Positions 35,966-43,267 of a DNA stretch of 64,000 nucleotides are shown here, one piece after another. Origin of the DNA: Polynucleobacter sp. MWH-UH24A (GTDB lineage: Bacteria; Pseudomonadota; Gammaproteobacteria; Burkholderiales; Burkholderiaceae); the NCBI RefSeq assembly GCF_018687475.1, contig NZ_CP061292.1, positions 1,116,001 through 1,180,000 on the forward strand, written 5' to 3'. Within the stretch, counting starts at the first letter, position 1. Each line of letters begins with the position of its first letter. The notes below the pieces were generated by a model. The model worked only from the letters and a program-made list of their open reading frames with translations. It made no database searches and was not told the origin of the DNA. Position numbers and translations under genes: made by a program.

Positions 35966-37366
35966 ATGATGCGCCTCTCGGCAGTTTTCATACTGGCTGT
36001 AATTGTCATTTCTGGTCTATTAAAAATAACTCCAGCAGTTGCCTCACCACAGCAACACACCTACGCCCAGATGCTAAATTCGGGCGAAATACGCATGGCC
36101 ATTCCTTATGGACGTATCACCTACATAAACTCAAAAGGGCAAATTCTGGGATTTGCGCCAGAGTTAAGTAAGTATTTCAGTAATTTTTTACTCGCAAAAT
36201 ATAAAAAGAAGGTTCTAATTAAGGTCGTTCCTTCCGTGCCTGGAAGATTGCTATCTGCAATTGATGATGGAAACGCTGACTTTGCACTTGATTATCTAAA
36301 AGAATTTATTCCCAACAAAGACTCGAATCGCTTTTTAGTTTACGAGCACCCGCGCGTTGAGAAATATGTCATTGTTTCTAATCAAAATCAAGCAAAGATC
36401 ATTAATCTTTTAGATCTATCGGGTAAAACCGTTTGTGTCGATCGATTCACTCAAACAACCGCATTAGATGAAACCAATAAGGAATTAAAAAAAACTAAAA
36501 AAGATGAAATTCACATTTATCAAGATCGGGGCGTTTTAAGTGACGAGGATCTTTTGCAAATGGTCAATGGTGACCTTATTGATTATATTTGGGTTGCCAA
36601 TTGGCGCGCAGAGCTTTGGAAACCCCTACTACCGAATATTGTGATTCATCCAGATACTGCTGTGACTGGCGGATCACCCGGAGACGTAATTGTTACAAAA
36701 ATGAATGCTGATCTAGCCAAGGATATTTTAGATTTTGCAGCAAGTCCTTATTTAGAAGCCGCATTACGAGACTATCGACAAAAGACTTTTTCACAGGAAC
36801 GGTTTGCACTAAAAAGCCCATTGACTCAAACTGAATTAAATCGTTTTGAATCCATGAAGCAGTACTTTTATCGATATGGCCACGAGAATCAATTGGATCC
36901 TTTATTTTTAGCGGGTCTGGGTTTTCAAGAATCGTTACTTAATCAAAATGCGGTAAGTTCCGTTGGCGCAATTGGCGTGATGCAATTGATGCTAGAAACG
37001 GGAAAGTCCATGAATACAGGCAATATCTATGAGCTAGAGCCCAATATTCACGCAGGGGCCAAGTATATTAATTCGCTTTTGCAAGCGTTGTCTTTAGAAA
37101 GCGCTCTTTCTGAAACTGAACGAGGATTTTTTGCCGTGGCGGCATATAACTCTGGGGCAAATAATGTTCGCAAAGCAAGAGAGCTGGCTATCAAGATGGG
37201 GCTTGACCCCAATCAATGGTTTTTGAATGTCGAAATGGCCAGTGCAAGACTATTCGGACTGGAAACCTTTCAATACGTTCGTAACGTCTATAAATATTAC
37301 GTTACCTACGATGTGTTAATCAGGAAAACAACCTTAGCTCAAGAAAAACTAAACCCAAAGAGATGA
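35966..37366 (+). CDS. MltF-like exported lytic transglycosylase
   Basis: A 466-residue protein with an N-terminal signal (about residues 1-26, ending TPAVA). A solute-binding (SBP_bac_3-like) domain spans about residues 35-280, and a C-terminal SLT lysozyme-like domain follows with FQESLLNQNAVSSVGAIGVM (catalytic Glu322) and AAYNSGANNVRKA. This is the MltF domain order; MltF enzymes cleave peptidoglycan with formation of 1,6-anhydro-MurNAc. AGGA stands five bases before the chosen ATG; an out-of-frame ATG four bases earlier is ignored. It stands alone between repeat copies E and F. Confidence 0.85.
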   Translation: MMRLSAVFILAVIVISGLLKITPAVASPQQHTYAQMLNSGEIRMAIPYGRITYINSKGQILGFAPELSKYFSNFLLAKYKKKVLIKVVPSVPGRLLSAIDDGNADFALDYLKEFIPNKDSNRFLVYEHPRVEKYVIVSNQNQAKIINLLDLSGKTVCVDRFTQTTALDETNKELKKTKKDEIHIYQDRGVLSDEDLLQMVNGDLIDYIWVANWRAELWKPLLPNIVIHPDTAVTGGSPGDVIVTKMNADLAKDILDFAASPYLEAALRDYRQKTFSQERFALKSPLTQTELNRFESMKQYFYRYGHENQLDPLFLAGLGFQESLLNQNAVSSVGAIGVMQLMLETGKSMNTGNIYELEPNIHAGAKYINSLLQALSLESALSETERGFFAVAAYNSGANNVRKARELAIKMGLDPNQWFLNVEMASARLFGLETFQYVRNVYKYYVTYDVLIRKTTLAQEKLNPKR

Positions 37367-37384
37367 AACTACTTAGTTAAGCCA

Positions 37385-37530
37385 CCACCCACGGCCAAGA
37401 AGGGCTGGCAAATATACAAATCACAATGTTCGACAATGATTTACAGTAGGCAGGTTCGAGGTGTCCGTCAAAACAGGGGTGTCGTGGTGTTGGATGGGGT
37501 CCGATGGTGTCTACAGGCACGCATCGACTA
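37385..37530 (-). repeat. tRNA-Arg-derived repeat copy F (degenerate)
   Basis: CACCCACGGCCAAGAAGGGC corresponds to the anticodon-side part of the tRNA fragment. GTCCGTCAAAACAGGGGTG, GTCGTGGTGTTGG and GGGGTCCGATG match the arm. The terminal palindrome is reduced to CAGGCACGCATCGAC. It lies between the lytic transglycosylase and TauE genes. Confidence 0.7.
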
Positions 37531-37540
37531 AGATCTTGAG

Positions 37541-38281
37541 ATGGAACTTAGTGCAATCCATCTAATCCTTGGTCTTTTAGGAATTGGTGCTGGTTTGTTA
37601 GGGGGTGTGATTGGCTTTGGCACCACCATTATTCTCATGCCACCCTTAGTCTATTTGCATGGATCGCTGTTAACCATCCCCATCATTGCAATTACGGCAA
37701 CCATTGCTAATCTGGCTAGGGTTTTCATTTGGTGGCGCAGTATTGATTGGAAAGTATGCGCCGTCTATGCTGCTAGCGCCATTCCTGCCGTTATTTTGGG
37801 CGCCAATACGTTAATCTTGCTCAATCCCCAGGCGATTGAGATTGTGCTGGGCCTATTTTTACTATTCCTCATTCCAATCCGTCGTTGGATGCGCCGCCAA
37901 GAGATCGTAGTTAGCCTGTGGCACATGGCCTTAGTTGGTGCTGGGATTGGCTATTTAACAGGCATCGTTGCAACAACAGGGGCGATTAATACCCCCTTCT
38001 TTTTGGCTTATGGATTAACCAAAGGCGCCTATCTCGGTACCGAGGCAGCCAGCTCACTTTCCATCTTCATTACCAAAGGGGTAGTGTTCCATGAACTGGG
38101 CGTGATTGATCGTATCGCTATCCTGGAGGGACTCTTTCTTGGGGTCTGTGTCTTTATAGGATCACTACTATCCAAACGAATTGTTCTAAAAATGCGTGAG
38201 GAGCAATTTATCCAGATGATGGAATGGGTGATTGCTATTTCGGGGATTGCAATTTTGATGATGAGTATGATTCACCAATGA
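37541..38281 (+). CDS. TauE/SafE-family membrane transporter
   Basis: A 246-residue polytopic membrane protein with about eight hydrophobic segments. The N-terminal LLGIGAGLLGGVIGFGTTII and the internal GIGYLTGIVATTGAINTPFF are the two internally repeated TauE/SafE motifs. Family members export sulfite/sulfoacetate or transport other anions. Sulfite is an attractive guess because a sulfite reductase operon lies 2 kb away, but the two are separated by repeats and a murein enzyme. The stop overlaps the start of the EamA gene. Confidence 0.83.
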   Translation: MELSAIHLILGLLGIGAGLLGGVIGFGTTIILMPPLVYLHGSLLTIPIIAITATIANLARVFIWWRSIDWKVCAVYAASAIPAVILGANTLILLNPQAIEIVLGLFLLFLIPIRRWMRRQEIVVSLWHMALVGAGIGYLTGIVATTGAINTPFFLAYGLTKGAYLGTEAASSLSIFITKGVVFHELGVIDRIAILEGLFLGVCVFIGSLLSKRIVLKMREEQFIQMMEWVIAISGIAILMMSMIHQ

Positions 38282-39135
38282 GTGGTTTTGTCTTTTCCTG
38301 CATCTTAGGCGCTGCGCTCATGCACGCTCTTTGGAATATATTACTCAAGTCGGCATCGGATAAAAATCTAGAAACCGCGGTAGCAAACTTTGCAACCGCA
38401 ATCCTAGCCCTTCCCTTGCTGGTGATATATGGACTTCCTGACTCCCAAACCTTTCCATATATCGCTTTATCAATTGCCCTTCATTTAATTTATTTTTATT
38501 TGGTTGCATCCGCATATCGCTTCGGGGACTTGAATCTCGCTTACCCCATCATGCGCGGTGCGGCCCCACTTTTAACCCTCTTATTTGGGTATGTGTTTTT
38601 ACGTGAACAGGTATCTGATGGAGTAATTGCTGGCATTTTTCTTGTATCAGCTGGAGTCATCCTCTTGGGTTTACGTAAAACCACCTCCTCAGCCCATCAT
38701 TTAAAAGCCCTACTCTTTGCTCTTGGCAATGCCTTAGTCATAGCCCTCTACACCATTGTTGATGGGCATGGGGTGCGGCTTAGTAATAATGCGTGGTCTT
38801 ATGTGAGCCTATTAATGTTTTCGCATGGCTGTGTTTTTCTGTCAGTAGTCCTTTGGCAACGTCGTCGTCAGCAATTGCTACCGGAGAGCTTTAGCTATAT
38901 CAAATCCCGTCTCATGTACCCCTTAATCGGCGGGACTTGTATTATTGGTTCCTATTCGATTGCACTTTGGGCAATGACCCAAGCCCCCATCTCCTTAGTT
39001 GCAGCAGTTCGGGAAACATCCGTTTTATTTGCATTTCTATTTGGAACTCTCTATTTAAAAGAATCGCCATACCCTCAGCGAATTTTAGGTGCGCTGGGAA
39101 TATGTCTAGGTTTAATCTTGATACGAATTTACTAA
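38278..39135 (+). CDS. EamA/DMT-family permease
   Basis: A 285-residue membrane protein with about ten hydrophobic segments in two EamA repeats. I chose the ATG at 38278 because it forms an ATGA overlap with the TauE stop and gives a clean N-terminus SGFVFSCILGAALMHALWNI; an earlier ATG would add a hydrophilic stretch. LAYPIMRGAAPLLTLLFGYV and VAAVRETSVLFAFLFGTLYL are typical repeat ends. DMT permeases move small metabolites such as amino acids or amines; the substrate is unknown. Confidence 0.83.
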   Translation: MSGFVFSCILGAALMHALWNILLKSASDKNLETAVANFATAILALPLLVIYGLPDSQTFPYIALSIALHLIYFYLVASAYRFGDLNLAYPIMRGAAPLLTLLFGYVFLREQVSDGVIAGIFLVSAGVILLGLRKTTSSAHHLKALLFALGNALVIALYTIVDGHGVRLSNNAWSYVSLLMFSHGCVFLSVVLWQRRRQQLLPESFSYIKSRLMYPLIGGTCIIGSYSIALWAMTQAPISLVAAVRETSVLFAFLFGTLYLKESPYPQRILGALGICLGLILIRIY

Positions 39136-39193
39136 CTCTTAGTTCAGAGCATAAGAAAATCAACGATTACTGGTTTTTTATTTGATGAGAAGT

Positions 39194-39318
39194 TGCCACC
39201 CACGGCCGATAAGGGCAAACTAATCTACGAAACACAATATTCAAAAATGGGATATCTAGCCCTGATTCTGTGTCCGTCAAAACACCGGTGGTCGTACTGC
39301 TGGATGGGATATTCCCGC
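39194..39318 (-). repeat. tRNA-Arg-derived repeat copy G (degenerate)
   Basis: CCACCCACGGCCGATAAGGG aligns with the tRNA fragment. AAACACAATATTCAAAAATG, GATATCTAGCCCTGATT, GTCCGTCAAAACACCGGTGG and TGCTGGATGGGAT align with the arm. The terminal palindrome is gone. The rest of the 272-base gap holds nothing I recognise. Confidence 0.65.
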
Positions 39319-39407
39319 GGTTGAGGATGGCTAGTTACTTAAGCTTACGGAGTCGACGAAAAAATATGCTGCGATTAAGTGAAATATCAGTGTTTTAACT
39401 ATGTCAG

Positions 39408-39818
39408 TTAAAGCGACAATATTTGTCCCATATCTCCGTAGTAAGACTTGACGCATACCCAAATCAATAAAATCCAAATTAACAAAATTATGAATAGCCC
39501 TAAATGGCTTTTGGGCTTTAGTTGATTGGATTTCAACCACTGTTGGGCTTGTTCTCGTGATTGAGCCATCACATCATCGGGTACTAATTTAATTGTGATC
39601 CAAATAAAGATTGGGATCAGAATAAGGTCATCAAGATAACCTAGTATTGGTACAAAGTCTGGAATTAAATCAATGGGACTTAGCGCATACGCTACTGTAA
39701 TGAATGCCACTGCCCTCGCTATCAATGGTGTTTCAGGATTTTTAAGGGCAAACCATAAAACCAAGACATCGCGCTTGAGCTCCTTTGCCCAACCCTGAAT
39801 TCTTTGAAATATTTTCAC
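39408..39818 (-). CDS. YkvA/DUF1232 family membrane protein
   Basis: A 136-residue protein with the DUF1232 core VAFITVAYALSPIDLIPDFV followed by PILGYLDDLILIPIFIWITI, and a C-terminal transmembrane segment. The function of this family is not established. It stands alone on the minus strand after the metal-related genes, 128 bases from merT, and is the gene nearest repeat copy G. Confidence 0.85.
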   Translation of the reverse strand: MKIFQRIQGWAKELKRDVLVLWFALKNPETPLIARAVAFITVAYALSPIDLIPDFVPILGYLDDLILIPIFIWITIKLVPDDVMAQSREQAQQWLKSNQLKPKSHLGLFIILLIWILLIWVCVKSYYGDMGQILSL

Positions 39819-39946
39819 TATCTAATAATGGAAACTTATCAAGGTTCTAATGTAATTAGTATCGTTTCTAAGCGACCTAATTTTTTAAGCGTGTCAATCT
39901 CAAATCTAATCTCTATTTAGATACATCAAACCATAAACTAAATACC

Positions 39947-40336
39947 TTATAGAAGTGGCTGAATAAACGCAAACCATCCACCAATCATTAATAAGCCAAG
40001 GCTAATCCAATAAATTCGTTCTGAGAATTTCCGTGTTTTCAAGCAGGGATCACGCATCTTAGGATCAATCGGACATGGGGCATTTCGATTACGCCACTGC
40101 AATATGCCGCCAATGAGCATCAAACCACTACTTAATGCAAATATCGCCTCTTTATGCTCGCTAATCCACACAATCTTTGGAAATACAGATACTAAAGAGG
40201 CGAGCGTTGCCCCCGCACCCAAACTGACCAGGAGTGCGGGGATGGCACAGCAAATGAGGGTACTCGAACTCGCAAAGAGGCTAATTAAAGCACTGATATA
40301 GCTAGTCTTTGTTTCACTCAAGCCATCGTGACTCAT
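39947..40336 (-). CDS. merT: MerT-like mercuric/heavy-metal transport protein
   Basis: A 129-residue inner-membrane protein with three hydrophobic segments. The vicinal cysteines of MerT helix 1 are present in LICCAIPALLVSLGAG (Cys29-Cys30), and a second cysteine pair occurs in the loop PCPIDPKMRDPC (88, 98), the expected relay sites. It would take Hg(II) or a similar soft metal from MerP and move it inward. The start overlaps the MerP stop. No merA, merR or merB is present in the window, so uptake without a local reductase is unusual. Confidence 0.8.
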   Translation of the reverse strand: MSHDGLSETKTSYISALISLFASSSTLICCAIPALLVSLGAGATLASLVSVFPKIVWISEHKEAIFALSSGLMLIGGILQWRNRNAPCPIDPKMRDPCLKTRKFSERIYWISLGLLMIGGWFAFIQPLL

Positions 40337-40659
40337 TTTTTATCCTTTTGCTGAGCCTTAAATTGCGCAACCGTCTGCGGAATGGTTTCGATCTTGACTA
40401 CGTCGTAGCCTGAGTCTTTGATCTCTTGGCTAATGAGCTTCTCATTGAGAGTTTTGCCCTCTTTGGCCTCAACGATCACGACTTTATTCTTGAGATCGAC
40501 AAAGACTGCCTTGGTTTCGTCCATTTTGGAAATACTTTTCTCAATACCCTGGGCACAAAATGAGCAAACCATGCCATTGACGGTGACTTTCATACTAGCT
40601 AAGGCAGACTGGCTCAATGCCATAAATGCAATTGCAATGATTAAGTTCAATTGTTTCAT
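40333..40659 (-). CDS. merP: MerP-like periplasmic heavy-metal binding protein
   Basis: A 108-residue protein starting at the ATG at 40659, which lies six bases after AGGAGA; an in-frame ATG at 40665 is too close to that site. The signal peptide ends SQSALA. The HMA fold follows with NGMVCSFCAQGIEKS (Cys32, Cys35), then VIVEAKEGKTLN and IKDSGYDV. MerP carries Hg(II) to MerT. A short charged tail extends past the domain. Cu(I) is another possible ligand given the CusF-like gene in the same unit. Confidence 0.8.
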   Translation of the reverse strand: MKQLNLIIAIAFMALSQSALASMKVTVNGMVCSFCAQGIEKSISKMDETKAVFVDLKNKVVIVEAKEGKTLNEKLISQEIKDSGYDVVKIETIPQTVAQFKAQQKDKK

Positions 40660-40669
40660 TTTCATTCTC

Positions 40670-41320
40670 CTAATAGTTATACATAAAGTTAAATCGCAGT
40701 TGTCCTGATAAATTAGCGCCCGCCTCCACAAAGTACCGTTTGTGAATCACCCTGACCATCGGCGTGAACTCATATTGCTTAGAAACAAAGGTCATGCGCC
40801 TTGCTTCAATCACCACCCAGGGTTGCGGTTCGTCATAGTCCGCCTCATAAAAAGAGGCGCCCAAACGAGCGGTGGTGATATTGCTGGTTGCCCCCTGTGC
40901 GGCATAGACCCGAGCTGATGCCATTGAATAAAAGCGAGTGGTCTCGTAATCCACTTGAATACCTGGTGACGCCATGGCTTTTGAGCCAGCAAAGGTATTT
41001 CCAGTGGTAGAACCAAGACCGCCAATAAACCAGATATTGGCTTGTAGTTCTGGCAAATTCCAGCGTGCTACCTTGCGGGTGTAAACCGCTTCCAGATTTT
41101 GCTGTTTCGACACAGAGTTATCGGTTTGCATGGCACTTGCTGAAATCCCAAATGCATCATTTGCAGTGGTGGCGTAGTTCAAGCCTAACTCCTGATAGGT
41201 TTTACTAAAGTCCCCCATCAGCATCCAGCTGTTCTTAAACCCCATCGGCGCCGCCAATGAATTTTGGATACTTACTGCAAATAACAGGAAAAAGCTGGCT
41301 AAGGCAATTCCTTGCTTCAT
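40670..41320 (-). CDS. exported beta-rich protein in metal-related operon
   Basis: A 216-residue protein with a signal peptide ending NSLAAP. Alternating aromatic strands and the end LSGQLRFNFMYNY suggest a small outer-membrane barrel or a beta-sandwich. I recognise no family. Its start overlaps the stop of the CusF-like gene by four bases and it stops 11 bases before merP, so it is a middle gene of the metal operon and may be a surface component of the same resistance or uptake function. Confidence 0.65.
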   Translation of the reverse strand: MKQGIALASFFLLFAVSIQNSLAAPMGFKNSWMLMGDFSKTYQELGLNYATTANDAFGISASAMQTDNSVSKQQNLEAVYTRKVARWNLPELQANIWFIGGLGSTTGNTFAGSKAMASPGIQVDYETTRFYSMASARVYAAQGATSNITTARLGASFYEADYDEPQPWVVIEARRMTFVSKQYEFTPMVRVIHKRYFVEAGANLSGQLRFNFMYNY

Positions 41321-41598
41321 TTGAGTTTTTCCATGGTGGTGATATCAAGCGTTCCATCCACAACCTTGATTTGGAATCGGACTTTATCGCCCGGCCGATA
41401 TTGATCCAGTGGAATCTCCTTAACCACTCCAAAGGGCATGGTCATCGGGGCCATCTTGATACTGGGGATGTACTCGTGCTTTAACACAATGCGGCTTCGT
41501 GATTGATCAACACGCACCACTTCACCATTTACCCACTCGGGGCTGGCATAGACGTAGGCCGAAAATAGACCAAGAAATACAACAATCAATCGTTTCAT
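41317..41598 (-). CDS. CusF-like periplasmic copper-binding protein
   Basis: A 93-residue protein with a signal peptide ending AYVYA. The CusF-type OB fold shows NGEVVRVDQSRSRIVLKHEY, IPSIKMAPMTMPF and YRPGDKVRFQIKVVDG. Ligands His41, Met52 and Met54 of the H...MTM site are kept, while the capping Trp of E. coli CusF is Met49. It would chaperone Cu(I) or Ag(I). It is encoded with MerP/MerT-like proteins, an unusual combination. Confidence 0.8.
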   Translation of the reverse strand: MKRLIVVFLGLFSAYVYASPEWVNGEVVRVDQSRSRIVLKHEYIPSIKMAPMTMPFGVVKEIPLDQYRPGDKVRFQIKVVDGTLDITTMEKLK

Positions 41599-41611
41599 TT
41601 AACTCTCCAAA

Positions 41612-41635
41612 AAAGATCAAGCCCAAAATTTGGGC
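41612..41635 (-). terminator. possible intergenic terminator/attenuator
   Basis: In the minus direction GCCCAAATTTTGGGC folds into a six-base-pair hairpin followed by TTGATCTTTTTT. It lies between the His/Cys-rich gene and the CusF-like gene and could attenuate transcription into the metal operon. The loop is only three bases and the T-run is interrupted. Confidence 0.4.
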
Positions 41636-41653
41636 GGACTTATCCTAGGGGAG

Positions 41654-42013
41654 TTAAAGAATGGGTGGCTTATTAGCGACCGAGAGGTCGATACCCGTTA
41701 GTGTTTTGAGGGAGGTAGAAAAAGTTTGTGTAAATCGATCTGTTATTAGCGCAGGAACAGAATCAGGTAGTAAAGCAAAGGCCATGCATAAAGTACATGA
41801 GTAGCATCGATCCTCACTCACTTCAATGGCTTGGTGACTATCCATGGAATGTTGAGCTACATCACCATCTTGGTGACAAGGATGGGCTACTACCGACTCC
41901 TGCATCTGGCTCACGGGGATAACAAGCACTTTTTGCATGCCCATATCCAACACCGCCCAAGCTTGGACTGGAGTCAGCATTACCAGAAATACAAGGAAAA
42001 TTTTTCGTAACAT
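41654..42013 (-). CDS. small exported His/Cys-containing protein (CopL/CzcI-like)
   Basis: A 119-residue protein with a signal peptide ending VQAWA. The centre has HPCHQDGDVAQHSMDSHQ and CYSCTLCMA, potential metal ligands, and the end is ANKPPIL. Small proteins of this shape commonly lead heavy-metal resistance operons (CopL, CzcI, DUF2946-like). The plus-strand gene at 45.7 kb encodes a protein of similar plan that also ends in PPLPIL. It is the promoter-proximal gene of the metal set. Confidence 0.6.
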   Translation of the reverse strand: MLRKIFLVFLVMLTPVQAWAVLDMGMQKVLVIPVSQMQESVVAHPCHQDGDVAQHSMDSHQAIEVSEDRCYSCTLCMAFALLPDSVPALITDRFTQTFSTSLKTLTGIDLSVANKPPIL

Positions 42014-42073
42014 CGTTTTAATTTACCACTTTTTGTAGAAAAATGATGAGTCGGTTTAGGCTTCGCATTTGGG

Positions 42074-42228
42074 TTTGTCGGGTTTCCCGATAGATTCCAC
42101 CAAGTTCCACTAGATGCCAGTAATTTCGGAGATTTCAACCGGTAACTGCGCCCCACCGCTGTCGGTCTGATAGGTGCCCAATCCGGACCACAATCAGCTC
42201 AATCGAATCAGTAGAAAATTCCATTGGG
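42074..42228 (-). repeat. outer arm of the tRNA-Arg repeat, beside the intact tRNA
   Basis: It begins with a palindrome, TTGTCGGGTTTCCCGAT, followed by ATTCCACCAAGTTCCAC (direct TTCCAC repeats ten bases apart), GATGCCAGTA, GCCCCACCGCT, and CACAATCAGCTCAATCGAAT next to the tRNA 3' end. The same order is seen in copy C and partly in copy E. It is probably an integrase arm region flanking the attachment core. Confidence 0.75.
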
Positions 42229-42305
42229 TGGCCTGCCCAGCAGGAGTCGAACCTGCGACCTACGGCTTAGAAGGCCGTTGCTCTATCCAGCTGAGCTATG
42301 GGCAG
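42229..42305 (-). tRNA. tRNA-Arg (anticodon UCU)
   Basis: 77 bases with CCA encoded. The acceptor stem CTGCCCA pairs with TGGGCAG, the D-arm has AGCTCAGCTGGATAGAGC, the anticodon arm ACGGC-CTTCTAA-GCCGT gives anticodon TCT, and the T-arm is GCAGG-TTCGACT-CCTGC. It closely resembles E. coli tRNA-Arg(UCU). It is the only intact copy; its 3' half recurs in fragments to the left. It reads decoding AGA codons. Confidence 0.95.
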
Positions 42306-42416
42306 TTGGGATGACTGATTTTAATGGACTATCCCCTGCCTTGGGCTCTTTTGGGCAATTTATTAAACTCCTGTTATAAATAGTGTTTTCATAACAAAAA
42401 CTGTGTTGGAGATTTC

Positions 42417-43259
42417 ATGAAATTCCTCAAATCTTGGCTTCTACTGATTGGTTTAAGCCTTTCTGTTTCTTCGTTTGCTCAATTCCCTGCCGATGTGGGT
42501 GACGACAAGTATCAGCCTCGCTTGGGTCAAGAAGGCAAAGATGTGATTTGGATGCCGACTAGCAATGAGTTGATTGCCCAAATGCTCAAGACCGCCAAAG
42601 TGGGTCCCAATGATTTGGTGTATGACCTTGGTGCTGGTGATGGCAGAATTGCGATTGCAGCAGCCAAAGATTTCGGTGCGCGCACCATCGGTATTGAATT
42701 CAATCCCGATATGGCAGCCTTTGCACAACGCAATGCTAATCGTGCGGGCGTGGGTGATCGTGTAAAGATCATTAATGGGGATATCTTTAAAGAAGACTTT
42801 AGCAAAGCAACTGTCGTGACCATGTATTTGTTACCTGATCTGAATTTACGTTTGCGACCCATCATTCTTGCCATGAAACCCGGTACTCGTGTGGTCTCGC
42901 ATGCTTTCACGATGGGCGATTGGGAAGCCGATAAAGAAATTGATGCGGGACAAAGAGGTTACTACTGGGTCGTTCCTGCTAATGTGGCTGGTGAATGGCA
43001 ACTCGATGGTGTTGATGTAAACGGCAAAGGCACCCTCAGTTTGTCGCAACGTTACCAACGCATTGGTGGCAACCTCACTATCAGTGGCAAATCACAACCA
43101 ATCCTTAATCCAACCCTTGAGGGCGACAAACTGAGTTTTGGCTATCTTGATCGTAAGAACAATTTGCATTCAGTGAAAGTTACTGTCAATGGCTCACAGT
43201 TAAAGGGTGAAGACAAAGGCAGTACGACGTTTACTGAAGTAACCGGTAAGCGCCGTTAA
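42417..43259 (+). CDS. SAM-dependent methyltransferase with signal peptide
   Basis: A 280-residue protein with a convincing Sec signal (about residues 1-21, MKFLKSWLLLIGLSLSVSSF then AQF). A class I methyltransferase core follows: VYDLGAGDGRIAIAAA (Asp70, LGAGDG 71-76), GIEFNPDM, INGDIF and VTMYLLPDLNLRLRPIIL, resembling the protein-lysine methyltransferase-like family that has VYLLP or MYLLP at motif IV. A C-terminal beta-rich domain of about 70 residues is added. Signal peptide and SAM site together are odd because SAM is cytosolic. The substrate is unknown. The APC permease gene starts nine bases downstream. Confidence 0.82.
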   Translation: MKFLKSWLLLIGLSLSVSSFAQFPADVGDDKYQPRLGQEGKDVIWMPTSNELIAQMLKTAKVGPNDLVYDLGAGDGRIAIAAAKDFGARTIGIEFNPDMAAFAQRNANRAGVGDRVKIINGDIFKEDFSKATVVTMYLLPDLNLRLRPIILAMKPGTRVVSHAFTMGDWEADKEIDAGQRGYYWVVPANVAGEWQLDGVDVNGKGTLSLSQRYQRIGGNLTISGKSQPILNPTLEGDKLSFGYLDRKNNLHSVKVTVNGSQLKGEDKGSTTFTEVTGKRR

Positions 43260-43267
43260 GTCTGTCA

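Noticed and set aside
21819..39318. Integron attC sites and gene cassettes
   Set aside because: GTTGGGT cores occur in the repeat arms, but no paired RYYYAAC core, no intI and no consistent one-gene cassettes are seen; homology to the tRNA-Arg 3' half explains the repeats better.
42527..42910. 127-residue minus-strand frame inside the methyltransferase gene
   Set aside because: It is fully antisense to a strongly supported gene, with no recognisable domain.
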